Below the pieces are notes generated by a model that worked only from the letters and a program-made list of their open reading frames with translations, was not told the DNA's origin and did not search any database. Position numbers and translations under genes: made by a program. Source: Oscillospiraceae bacterium (lineage in GTDB: Bacteria > Bacillota > Clostridia > Oscillospirales > Ruminococcaceae). Taken from it: 64,000 nt of DNA. The stretch covers positions 558,001 to 622,000 of the forward strand of contig WRLY01000001.1 of assembly GCA_009776305.1 (NCBI GenBank). Direction: 5' to 3'. This document shows, piece after piece, positions 54,401 to 60,704 of this stretch. Positions within the stretch are counted from its first letter, which is position 1. Every line of letters starts with the position of its first letter.

Positions 54401-54684
54401 GCAACCTTGAGGACGCTATGGCTTTAGCCAACGACGCGCATCAGGATGGTATTGCTGATGCGATTGTCAGAGGAATTCAAACCTATCTGTCCCGCAGTTC
54501 GGTAACCTACAGCGCCGACGGAACGGCTGAAATCCCCTCGAATTTCATACCGGAACAGCCGCAAATTCCCGAGCCCGACCCCGAGCGGGAACCGGAAGAC
54601 ATTCCCGAGCCCGAATATACGGAAAATACAGATACTTTGGAAGAATTTGACGAAATTGACATATTTGACACTATAATATACTAA
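51448..54684 (+). CDS. Secreted GHL10 glycosidase-like / N-acetylmuramoyl-L-alanine amidase fusion
   Basis: This 1078-residue protein joins two cell-wall domains. After a signal peptide (about residues 1-26) comes a GHL10-like domain (about 75-400) with MRGVIISPETDFLL, DGIILDNYYNDPE and FITLRCYGSL. About 400 residues of Ig-like and beta modules follow. The C-terminal Amidase_3 domain (about 828-1040) keeps IDPGHGYG, SLHANK and LVEMGFVSN with zinc ligands and catalytic Glu. A Pro/Glu-rich tail ends the protein. The amidase would remove stem peptides and the GHL10 domain could cut the bared glycan. AAGGA stands 9 nt upstream of ATG. Confidence 0.9.
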   Translation: MKKFKRKLTLILAGIYLLGCFSAFAESLENSGFSESEPGGVSAFESGGAQLQDFGESFDEYNDFAEPVTYAPMFYLPHNMRGVIISPETDFLLTPEDGKNEVIAQLDEVFSRVSDIGLNSVIIKTSVEGRPYYDLDMNRNGKEDLLKLAVETAQSHYLGVYLIYDIGHVVNPLSDSDLNSAAAINALVSEVHRLTIKYPCDGIILDNYYNDPEVNNFSRYMKLGSGIGYQNWLYDSTEYLFETAGEVVRMTDNSVPVGVMINDSWANSSSMPDGSPTEDSVQAFFDGFADTKKYIEQGFADFITLRCYGSLTDNNLPFEQTAQWWGELCEENNIPMYLIHYNEKLGGNSPGWLSEDQILRQLKTAKESVTAYSGSIFNSYSAIRQNTLNSAETLKKYYADLIDEDSLLKDLEMQSPKNFNFTTYEPTVDFMGSFDQNFDVYFNGNKITLNDAGNFYFEEPLQIGTNIFTLRHKDRTYTYRIERKIIVMREINASIIEGKTIRVDGGTSITLEAIAYKGATVTATINGQTVKLTEQTGIQDEDINSSYTTFRGRYKVPDGVIGTEQALGQISVQASFMGQSRTILGASVFVNAKPEPPKQDIKAVMFDESALGTGEVVGRIDPVRGRDEQVTLVRINNNNTTIFDAKTTGTVFDPRFGQLPAGTVDYYRSNVGGFYTTESGKRFLADESSLTEGTGIGENPLVVKAGGTFNGKSYLEISLDTKISYNVEVAGLNFFSDWGSDYNIRNFNSEFIYITFDNVTSVTKLPSFEKNYVFSSGRWEQVTIDGIAKFRLVLQLRSSGVYAGNSAYYNSDGNLMLTFPVLTNSLAGMTIVIDPGHGYGVSPDKFDPGAIGHITEQTANLAVAKRLESKLTAMGANVIRLKSEQSFILTKNRPVAARSYNCDLFISLHANKVAGNSDARGTEVYYYTPFSQPLAEAISGSVSSYFSKNVYSDGADKNRGAKHSYFWVTVQQDFPSVLVEMGFVSNLEDAMALANDAHQDGIADAIVRGIQTYLSRSSVTYSADGTAEIPSNFIPEQPQIPEPDPEREPEDIPEPEYTENTDTLEEFDEIDIFDTIIY

Positions 54685-54687
54685 ACA

Positions 54688-54718
54688 TTCAGGGCGGCAG
54701 ATAAACTTCCGCCCTGAA
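54688..54718 (+). terminator. Hairpin after the fusion gene
   Basis: TTCAGGGCGG and CCGCCCTGAA form a perfect 10-bp stem with an 11-nt loop, 3 bp after the stop. No T-tract follows on the plus strand, so termination may be incomplete and the FliB-like gene may be co-transcribed. Confidence 0.55.
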
Positions 54719-54741
54719 AAATATATTTCCGGAGGAACTTC

Positions 54742-55998
54742 ATGGAAAAGATAAAGGTTTTAGTCCCTGATTATTATGAAAAGTTTTTCTGTATAGGCAG
54801 TGCGTGCGAGGATAACTGCTGTGAAGCAGACTGGAAAATTTTCATTGACAAAAGCACTTATAATTTATACCGAAACATAAAAGAGCCGAAATTCAAAAAA
54901 GAACTGCCGGAAAGAATTAAGCGTATTAAAGGCGAAAACGCAAGCGATAAAAATTACGCCCAAATCATCTTAGATGATAACGGACGCTGTAAATTCCTTG
55001 AAAACGGAATATGTTCGATTCAGGCGAAATACGGGTTTAAAACCCTTTCGGTCACCTGCCTTGTCTTCCCGCGTAAACAGCTCAAACGTTTAGGGGGGAA
55101 TATAGAAAGCGCTCTCTCGGTCGCCTGTCCCGAAGTTATTCGAGTGGGCTTGTTTCCGTCGGAGAAAATGACTTTTAAATTCATTGAAATTGAAAAGACC
55201 CACAGCAAGGCGCTCGCCTCACTGCCGATACTTCACTTTGACGAGAAAATAAATATTCTTGCCAAACATGCACTAATATTGAGACATTGCTGTATAGAAA
55301 TAATGCAGACCCGTACAATTTCGGTTGCCGACAGGCTTTTCGCTATTGGCATGATGCTGAAAAAGCTTCGCGAACTGTCGGACGTCGGAACTTTCGATGA
55401 AGATTCGATTTCCCGCTGTGCAGGGCAATATGTTGCATCGGCGAAAAGCGGGCAGTTTGACAACCTATTGGCTTCATTCGCCGACAACGAGATAATAAGA
55501 GCGGACGTAAAAGCTATATTATTCAACACCGCCGTCAGCTCCGTGGGCAAAAAACGCACATTCCCCCATTTTATCCCTTGTGTTGAAAAACACGCCAAAA
55601 ACTTAAACAAAAAGCCGGAGGAACTGACCCATCTTGAAATGAGCCAAATGGTCGATAAAGCGGCGGCGGTTTTTTGGAGTGATTTTTTAGAAAAGCGCGG
55701 TCATATTTTGGAGAACTATTTTGTAAATCATATTTTCGGAACTGTTTTTCCTTTTTCCATATCGCTTGGTATTCAGCATCAGATTTTGATTCTTGCGGAA
55801 TCCTACGCGCTGTTCAGGATTCTTTTATGCGCCCCCGCCGGGCTTGACGGAGAAATAACCGATGCGAACGTTATAAAAACAATAACCGAAGTTTTCAGGC
55901 ATACTAACCACAGCAGTATGATTCAAAACGTGACTGATAATTATATATTATCGGGAATGGACAGTTTGGCACATATTTCGTTTTTATTGAGGGATTAG
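54742..55998 (+). CDS. FliB-family lysine-N-methylase-like protein
   Basis: This 418-residue protein carries the FliB/YkgJ cysteine cluster: FCIGSACEDNCCEADWKI (about residues 16-33), RCKFLENGICSIQAKYG (about 84-100), VTCLVFPR and SVACPE. In Salmonella FliB methylates flagellin lysines, but relatives are common in clostridia without flagellar context, as here. The cysteines probably hold a metal or iron-sulfur cluster. GGAGG lies 7 nt before ATG. The substrate is unknown. Confidence 0.85.
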   Translation: MEKIKVLVPDYYEKFFCIGSACEDNCCEADWKIFIDKSTYNLYRNIKEPKFKKELPERIKRIKGENASDKNYAQIILDDNGRCKFLENGICSIQAKYGFKTLSVTCLVFPRKQLKRLGGNIESALSVACPEVIRVGLFPSEKMTFKFIEIEKTHSKALASLPILHFDEKINILAKHALILRHCCIEIMQTRTISVADRLFAIGMMLKKLRELSDVGTFDEDSISRCAGQYVASAKSGQFDNLLASFADNEIIRADVKAILFNTAVSSVGKKRTFPHFIPCVEKHAKNLNKKPEELTHLEMSQMVDKAAAVFWSDFLEKRGHILENYFVNHIFGTVFPFSISLGIQHQILILAESYALFRILLCAPAGLDGEITDANVIKTITEVFRHTNHSSMIQNVTDNYILSGMDSLAHISFLLRD

Positions 55999-56001
55999 CA
56001 G

Positions 56002-56025
56002 AAGAGCGGGACTTGTCCCGCTCTT
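56002..56025. terminator. Bidirectional terminator
   Basis: AAGAGCGGGAC and its complement around TT, between the converging FliB-like and helix-turn-helix genes; it overlaps the last bases of the latter. Confidence 0.8.
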
Positions 56026-56251
56026 ATTCTCTGAACTCAAACAATTTATGAACAGGAATTTGCAATGCTTTCGCTATGCTGAAAATTACATGAAGCGATG
56101 GTACGGAATGTGCGTTTTCTATTTTTGATAAATAAACAGTGCTAATTCCCGCTTTTTCTGATAACCCCTCTTGTTTATAATCTTTATATCTTCTATAGAA
56201 ACGGATATTTAGACCGAGTTGCATATAACTTTCCATATATTTTTCATCCAT
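56024..56251 (-). CDS. Small XRE-type helix-turn-helix regulator
   Basis: This 75-residue protein is a minimal Cro/C1 domain: LGLNIRFYRRYKDYKQEGLS, then EKAGISTVYLSKIENAHSVP and IAKALQIPVHKLFEF. The start at 56251 has GGGGTGA 5 nt upstream. It stands alone, divergent from the small unknown gene at 56.4 kb, which may be a target. Its ligand and operator are unknown. Confidence 0.88.
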   Translation of the reverse strand: MDEKYMESYMQLGLNIRFYRRYKDYKQEGLSEKAGISTVYLSKIENAHSVPSLHVIFSIAKALQIPVHKLFEFRE

Positions 56252-56402
56252 ATAAATCACCCCATTATATTTTATCTTTTTTGCAAGGAAAAATTAATTA
56301 ACTGACAGTTTAATAAATTTATATTGACGGTATATTTAATATATGTCACAATATAAAAAAATAAACAGTTAAATTAATAACTGCAAAAAGGGGGGCTTTA
56401 TT

Positions 56403-56627
56403 ATGGACTACAAAATTGAATATTTAAAGCTTTTTAACAAAATTACCGACACAATAAAAGTGCTTGAAAGGGAAACGACTTTGTTAAAAGCCGTGCAGAT
56501 TAAAACAGAGGCTATGATTTTCTCTGATGAGGTGAATGAGCCAAATGATGAATCAGATAAGAGCCAGATGGCTATGAAATTGTTTAAAGAGATTGTCGAG
56601 GGGGCACATTCTGAAAACAGCGAATAA
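56403..56627 (+). CDS. Small unknown protein
   Basis: This 74-residue, acidic, helical protein (MDYKIEYLKLFNKITDTIKV at the start) matches no family I recognise. It looks like a short coiled coil. GGGGGG lies 7 nt before ATG, an unusually strong purine run, and AT-rich promoter-like sequence lies upstream (TTGACG at 56324-56329). A terminator shared with rplL follows. It is divergent from the small regulator at 56.0 kb. Confidence 0.6.
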   Translation: MDYKIEYLKLFNKITDTIKVLERETTLLKAVQIKTEAMIFSDEVNEPNDESDKSQMAMKLFKEIVEGAHSENSE

Positions 56628-56631
56628 AAAA

Positions 56632-56655
56632 ACCCCGCCTTTGATTAGGCGGGAT
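56632..56655. terminator. Bidirectional terminator after rplL and the small gene
   Basis: CCCGCCT and AGGCGGG form a 7-bp stem with a 6-nt loop, extended by A/T pairs. GGTTTTTTTATT follows on the minus strand, ending the rplJ-rplL transcript before any rpoB. Confidence 0.88.
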
Positions 56656-56670
56656 TTTCTTTGAATTTTA

Positions 56671-57048
56671 TTATTTAAGTTCAACAGTCGCGCCGACTTC
56701 TTCAAGTTTTTTCTTGAGTTCTTCAGCGTCAGCCTTAGAAACGCCTTCTTTGAGAGCTTTGGGAGCCGCCTCAACGAATTCCTTAGCTTCTTTAAGTCCG
56801 AGAGCGCAAAGGTCTTTAACCGCTTTTATAACGTTCATCTTGGATTCGCCGAAGTTCATGAGTACAACGTCAAACTCGGTTTTTTCTTCAGCCGCCGCCG
56901 CGCCCGCGCCTGCCGCAGGTCCTGCCGCTACCATAGCCGCCGCCGATACGCCGAATTCTTCTTCAAGCGCCTTTACCAATTCATTAAGCTCTAAAACCGT
57001 CAGAGCTTTTACTTCTTCAACCAATTTGGTTACTTTATCCGATGCCAT
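56671..57048 (-). CDS. rplL: 50S ribosomal protein L7/L12
   Basis: This 125-residue protein has the N-terminal dimerisation helices ([20 protein letters not shown]), an Ala/Gly-rich hinge (about residues 37-55) and the C-terminal factor-binding domain ([40 protein letters not shown]). It forms the ribosomal stalk with L10. The gene follows rplJ by 49 bp and ends at a terminator; rpoBC do not follow. Confidence 0.97.
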   Translation of the reverse strand: MASDKVTKLVEEVKALTVLELNELVKALEEEFGVSAAAMVAAGPAAGAGAAAAEEKTEFDVVLMNFGESKMNVIKAVKDLCALGLKEAKEFVEAAPKALKEGVSKADAEELKKKLEEVGATVELK

Positions 57049-57097
57049 TTTATTTTCCTCCTAAAAATTTAAGTTAATTGTGTAATTTTTGAAAATT

Positions 57098-57748
57098 TTA
57101 ATTTTCAGTTGCCGTTTCAGCTACGGTTTCAGCCGCGGGTTCCGGTTCGGCTACGGGCTCTGTTTTTGCTGTGGATTCCGGTTCGGCTGTGGGTTCTGCT
57201 TTTGCTACCGGTTCAGCTTCAGCCTTAACTTCGCTCTCGACTGCCGACGGGGTTTCACTTTTCTTTGCGATTTCATTAACCGCGATTGCAAGCCTTTGTA
57301 CAGGCGACTGCAACATAAACAAGAGTTTTGCGACAAGCTCTTCCTTGCTTGGCAGTTTTGCGTAATCTTCAATAGTTTTGGCGTCAACCGCCGCGCCGTT
57401 CATAAATCCGGCTTTGATTGCAAACTTACCTTTGGATTTTTCGACCTGCTTGTACAGGAGCTTAGGCGCGGTAATCACGTCGCTTTCGCAAAGACCAATT
57501 GCCGTAGGTCCTGCCAAATGCCCGTCAAGTCCGCTTATTTCTGCTTTTTCAAGCGCGAATTTCAACATTGAGTTTTTTACAACGAAGTAATCTACGCCCG
57601 CTTCACGCAAGGATTTGCGTAACTTTGTATCGTCGGAAACGTTAATCCCCATGTAATCGACCATAACGCCGCAGGCTGATTTTTTCAGCTTTCCCGCAAG
57701 CTCGTCAACAAACTGTTCTTTTTCGCGTAAAATTTGATTGCTCGGCAT
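57098..57748 (-). CDS. rplJ: 50S ribosomal protein L10 with an acidic C-terminal extension
   Basis: The first 165 residues are a normal L10: LREKEQFVDELAGKLKKSAC, MVDYMGINVSDDTKLRKSLR, GPTAIGLCESDVI and the L12-binding helix ending LAIAVNEIAKK. About 50 further residues, rich in Ala, Glu, Pro and Thr with repeated AEPVA/AEPTA-like units, extend it to 216; B. subtilis L10 has about 166. The tail looks disordered and acidic. GGAGGG precedes ATG, and an L10 leader with attenuator stands upstream. Confidence 0.96.
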   Translation of the reverse strand: MPSNQILREKEQFVDELAGKLKKSACGVMVDYMGINVSDDTKLRKSLREAGVDYFVVKNSMLKFALEKAEISGLDGHLAGPTAIGLCESDVITAPKLLYKQVEKSKGKFAIKAGFMNGAAVDAKTIEDYAKLPSKEELVAKLLFMLQSPVQRLAIAVNEIAKKSETPSAVESEVKAEAEPVAKAEPTAEPESTAKTEPVAEPEPAAETVAETATEN

Positions 57749-57784
57749 GTTTTCCCTCCTTAATTATTTCTCGCTGTTCACATT

Positions 57785-57899
57785 AAAAAAACCTTTTCCC
57801 TAAAAGGAAAAGGACAAAAATACAATATCGCCCCATTCCTCGGCAGGATTTACAGTGTTTCATTTAAGAAACGCCAAACCTGCTGTCTTTAGAACAGCA
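57785..57899 (-). ncRNA. Ribosomal protein L10 leader with attenuator
   Basis: On the minus strand the leader starts near 57899 and contains paired arms around GACAGCAGG and ATCCTGCCGAGGAATG, the pattern of the Firmicutes L10 leader bound by L10-L12. It ends in an intrinsic terminator: CCTTTTCC with GGAAAAGG (57813-57792) and a T7 run (57791-57785), 36 bp before rplJ. This would allow feedback control by attenuation. Confidence 0.85.
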
Positions 57900-57904
57900 A
57901 TAAC

Positions 57905-57933
57905 AGTATATCATAGTTTTTTTAGATTGTCAA
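57905..57933 (-). promoter_or_regulatory. Promoter of rplJ-rplL
   Basis: Minus-strand TTGACA (57933-57928), 17 nt, TATACT (57910-57905). Confidence 0.88.
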
Positions 57934-58036
57934 CACTTTTTTGGAAAATTCACAGGTTTTTTAAATAAATATAAAATCGTGCGGGGAAATACAATAGTGC
58001 TTTGGTGTTATTGATAAGCATCTGATAAAAACATGG

Positions 58037-58065
58037 CGGGGAGCACAGTGTGTCGTCCCCGCCCT
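58037..58065 (-). terminator. Terminator of the NlpC-like gene, second copy of a 29-nt hairpin
   Basis: GGCGGGGA pairs with TCCCCGCC. The 29 nt differ at only three positions from 33176-33204, and two of the changes compensate each other in the inner stem. On the minus strand ATGTTTTT follows. Confidence 0.8.
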
Positions 58066-58082
58066 TTGATTACTTTAAAATA

Positions 58083-58787
58083 TTATAATACCCTCACGCC
58101 GGTAAGAAAATTCTCTTTATAATAACCCGATGAAATGTCAAATTCTCTTACATCCTCGCCGGGCATACGGCAACTAATCATAACCCCGTCGCCTATATAG
58201 ATGCCGCCGAATTGCGGTTTGTCGCTGTTCTCGGCGAAAAAAACCAGGTCGCCCGAGCGAAGCTCCGAAATTGAATCAACTTTGTTTCCCATGACCGACT
58301 GTTCCTGCAAACCGCGCGGGCTGTTCACATAGCCGTTTTGGCGCAGAACGTAGTAGATGAATCCCGAGTTGTCAAAGCCCTCTGACGGGGAACTGCCGCC
58401 GTCCGTGAAAGGGATTCCGAGAAGTGATTTCGCCGTATTGGCTATCTGATTTTCCTCGGCGGGCATAACCGATGTTTCGCCGTCTGTTGGTGGTTCTGTT
58501 GTAATATCGGTTATTGGCTCGGTTTGGTACGCCGGATTCGGTTCAGCGGGAATCTCTTGCGTGTCCGGTTCGGGCGTTTGCGGTAAAGGGACGTCTTCTC
58601 CCGTAGGGCTGTCGCTTTGCGGAGAAGTAACGGGGGAAGTAGGGGGCGGAGGCGTATTGCTGTCGGTTATATTGATTTTTTCGCCCCTGCAACCGCTCGA
58701 CAACAGCAATAACGCCATTGTCAAAATAGCCGCAGGCAACAGTATGAGCGTTTTTTTCGCCTGATTTACTTTAATTGTCTTTTTCAT
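58083..58787 (-). CDS. NlpC/P60-like lipoprotein lacking catalytic Cys and His
   Basis: This 234-residue protein has a lipoprotein signal ending LLSSGC (about residues 26-31), a Pro/Thr-rich linker and a C-terminal NlpC/P60 fold (about 120-234). Where active enzymes have FDCSGF, this one has FDNSGF (codon AAC), and the His normally before VGIYIG is Gly (FGGIYIGDG). The cysteine-histidine dyad is therefore missing and hydrolysis is not expected. The fold is otherwise well kept, including SGDLVFFAE, suggesting a binding or regulatory role. ATG at 58787 is set by the signal peptide. YpeB is encoded upstream on the same strand. Confidence 0.87.
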   Translation of the reverse strand: MKKTIKVNQAKKTLILLPAAILTMALLLLSSGCRGEKINITDSNTPPPPTSPVTSPQSDSPTGEDVPLPQTPEPDTQEIPAEPNPAYQTEPITDITTEPPTDGETSVMPAEENQIANTAKSLLGIPFTDGGSSPSEGFDNSGFIYYVLRQNGYVNSPRGLQEQSVMGNKVDSISELRSGDLVFFAENSDKPQFGGIYIGDGVMISCRMPGEDVREFDISSGYYKENFLTGVRVL

Positions 58788-58889
58788 AATTTGTACCGCT
58801 TTCTTGAAAAACGATTTATTTGTTTTTATTTTTTGAGAATTTGCACAAATTTGCGTAAAATTAAACCTGTGCATAAACATCTTTACTAT

Positions 58890-58919
58890 ATTTTAACATA
58901 AGTCGATATGATTTTTCAA
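58890..58919 (-). promoter_or_regulatory. Promoter of the NlpC-like gene
   Basis: Minus-strand TTGAAA (58919-58914), 18 nt, TAAAAT (58895-58890), with TG one base before the -10 box. Confidence 0.6.
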
Positions 58920-59014
58920 TATCCAAATGCTACAATTTTATTACAAATTATTACCTAAATCGACAAATAGTATACAAAAACAGCGATTAAACCGTAGGTT
59001 ATGGGTATTTTGGA

Positions 59015-60388
59015 TTAAACGGTCAATATTCCGTTTTTTGTAATTTCGAGCAGCAGAATCCGCTCTTCCTCCCCCGTGTCGGCGTTGATATAGACCAAAA
59101 GCTGTTGTTCAGAGCTGTCTGAACTATTTACGCACTTGAATTCGTAGCAGAATATTTCTTTCATGCCGTCGGAGGGAATGACGCAAAGCTTGGAATTTAA
59201 GACCGTAAGCAGGGGGGACAATTTGGTGGCGGCTTCTTCCCGACTTAAAGCAGGTTCTCCTATATCGCGCCCGTTCGGGTTATGATTGGTCAGGTAACCG
59301 CGCATGTCACAACTTAAAATTTCGCCTGTGTTCATAGCCACGCCTACTTTAATTAAGTCGGTATAAAGCGTAACGTCATCTTGAATCCCGGCGAAGTTAA
59401 TGATACATATTCCGTCCCGTATTTCGTGATAAGTTTCGGTTATATTGAGTTTACCTGATTTTTCAAGGAATTTTTCAGCTGCTTTCACCGCCTGTTCAGC
59501 CGTTATGCGCTCGGCGTCAACGGGGCGGTAACTCAGCATATAGCTTAAAAATCCGCCCTGCTTTGTCACGGCTGCCGTGTTACTGTACGAATCGCCGAAG
59601 ATGTAAGAGGGCATTTTGCCGTCCTCCTCGGAAATTAGGACAAGGTCGGTTATGCCGGTTATTTTAACGGCTTTTTTAAGCGCCTGCTCCATGCTGACGA
59701 TTTCGGCGTTTTTTTGCATAAGCGGCTCTTTTTGCATGATATGGTCGGAAAAAGGTCCATCGTATATAAGCATGGGATAATCTTCAAATGCGTCTTCGAG
59801 CTCTCTGAAGCTGTCCGCAACGTGCAAAAGATTACCCGCGCCCGTTCCCGCCGCCGTTCCTGCCCCGACTGCTGTTTTCTCCACCTTTTCAAAGGTCAGG
59901 GTTCCGTCCCGCAGACGGCTTTCCGCCTCCCAAACGTTTTCGGAAATTGTTTTGGCTAAGTTATAAAGTTTTGCCATATTTTCCCTGTCTTCGGCGGTTA
60001 GCTCGTAGCCGAGGGCGGCGCGTCTTGAAAGCGAGTCGGAATAATTCCCAACCTGTGACAAAAACTTATAAGCGTCGGTTAAATCAGCCTCGTGCACGGG
60101 TAACTGCGAAATATTAGCCTTTGCCGCCGAAGCGTCGCTTGAAAGCCTTGACGAAAGACGGCTCATCATGAGCGGCGAATTGCTGTACATGCCTTTGTTG
60201 AGGGCGTTTTTTATGTTTTCGAGACTTCGGGATAAATCCTCTACGGCGCGGGCGTAATTATTTTCGAGTGTGCGTTTCGCGGTTTCTGTCTGCGCTAAAT
60301 TAACATATAACATAATCGAAAGCGCGGCGACAATTGCAACAGGAAAGGCTATTAAGCGCGCCAGACCGCGTTTTGTAATGTGAATCAT
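59015..60388 (-). CDS. ypeB: Germination protein YpeB
   Basis: This 457-residue protein has an N-terminal membrane helix (about residues 9-30), a helical region with the DLSRSLENIKNALNKGMYSN block and C-terminal PepSY-type repeats (for example AEQAVKAAEKFLEKSGKLNI and SREEAATKLSPLLTVL). YpeB is needed to place or stabilise the spore cortex hydrolase SleB in B. subtilis. There sleB precedes ypeB; no sleB is seen here. AAGGAG lies 9 nt before ATG. The downstream gene is the NlpC-like pseudoenzyme. Confidence 0.9.
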   Translation of the reverse strand: MIHITKRGLARLIAFPVAIVAALSIMLYVNLAQTETAKRTLENNYARAVEDLSRSLENIKNALNKGMYSNSPLMMSRLSSRLSSDASAAKANISQLPVHEADLTDAYKFLSQVGNYSDSLSRRAALGYELTAEDRENMAKLYNLAKTISENVWEAESRLRDGTLTFEKVEKTAVGAGTAAGTGAGNLLHVADSFRELEDAFEDYPMLIYDGPFSDHIMQKEPLMQKNAEIVSMEQALKKAVKITGITDLVLISEEDGKMPSYIFGDSYSNTAAVTKQGGFLSYMLSYRPVDAERITAEQAVKAAEKFLEKSGKLNITETYHEIRDGICIINFAGIQDDVTLYTDLIKVGVAMNTGEILSCDMRGYLTNHNPNGRDIGEPALSREEAATKLSPLLTVLNSKLCVIPSDGMKEIFCYEFKCVNSSDSSEQQLLVYINADTGEEERILLLEITKNGILTV

Positions 60389-60704
60389 AAAGGTAAACTC
60401 CTTGTTTTAGGGGTAAGCGGGCGGCCTGTCTCGCCCATAAACACTATTTTTTCACATAAATTTTAAATTATACTGTTTTAATTTTTATATAAATGTGTTA
60501 TAATAAAATCACTCACCCAAACGCTTTGGCGTTTGGCGACCGCAAAGGTGATTTTATTTCAACGGAAACGGCTGTTTTGCGTACACGTAAAATCCGGCGC
60601 GGTTGTGCTGTGCTAAAGCGCGGTACGGCGTATGCCGCCTGAAAACATTGAAACATAATTACGCTATACTTAAAAAATAACGATGTGTAAAACAAGGATT
60701 TTTA
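60389..60704 (+). other. 316-bp gap with nested hairpins and probable nifS leader
   Basis: No convincing gene is present. An extended -10 box (TGTTATAAT, 60496-60504) faces the desulfurase gene; its -35 is poor. From 60502 to 60558 an outer inverted repeat, AATAAAATCAC/GTGATTTTATT, encloses a perfect inner hairpin, CCAAACGC-TTTG-GCGTTTGG. Further small stems follow (TTTTGCGT/ACGTAAAA near 60573-60591 and CGGC-GTAT-GCCG near 60626-60637). A TATACT at 60665-60670 may be a nearer promoter. On the minus strand TATAAT (60472-60467) may serve ypeB. Confidence 0.55.

Noticed and set aside
54661-54680. Promoter for the FliB-like gene (TTGAC repeats and TATAAT inside the end of the fusion gene)
   Set aside because: Spacing is 19 nt at best and the bases encode the Asp/Glu/Phe/Ile-rich protein tail; not supported.
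60513-60695. 60-codon minus-strand frame in the gap before the desulfurase gene
   Set aside because: It reads through the hairpins, has no ribosome site and no protein-like conservation that I can see.
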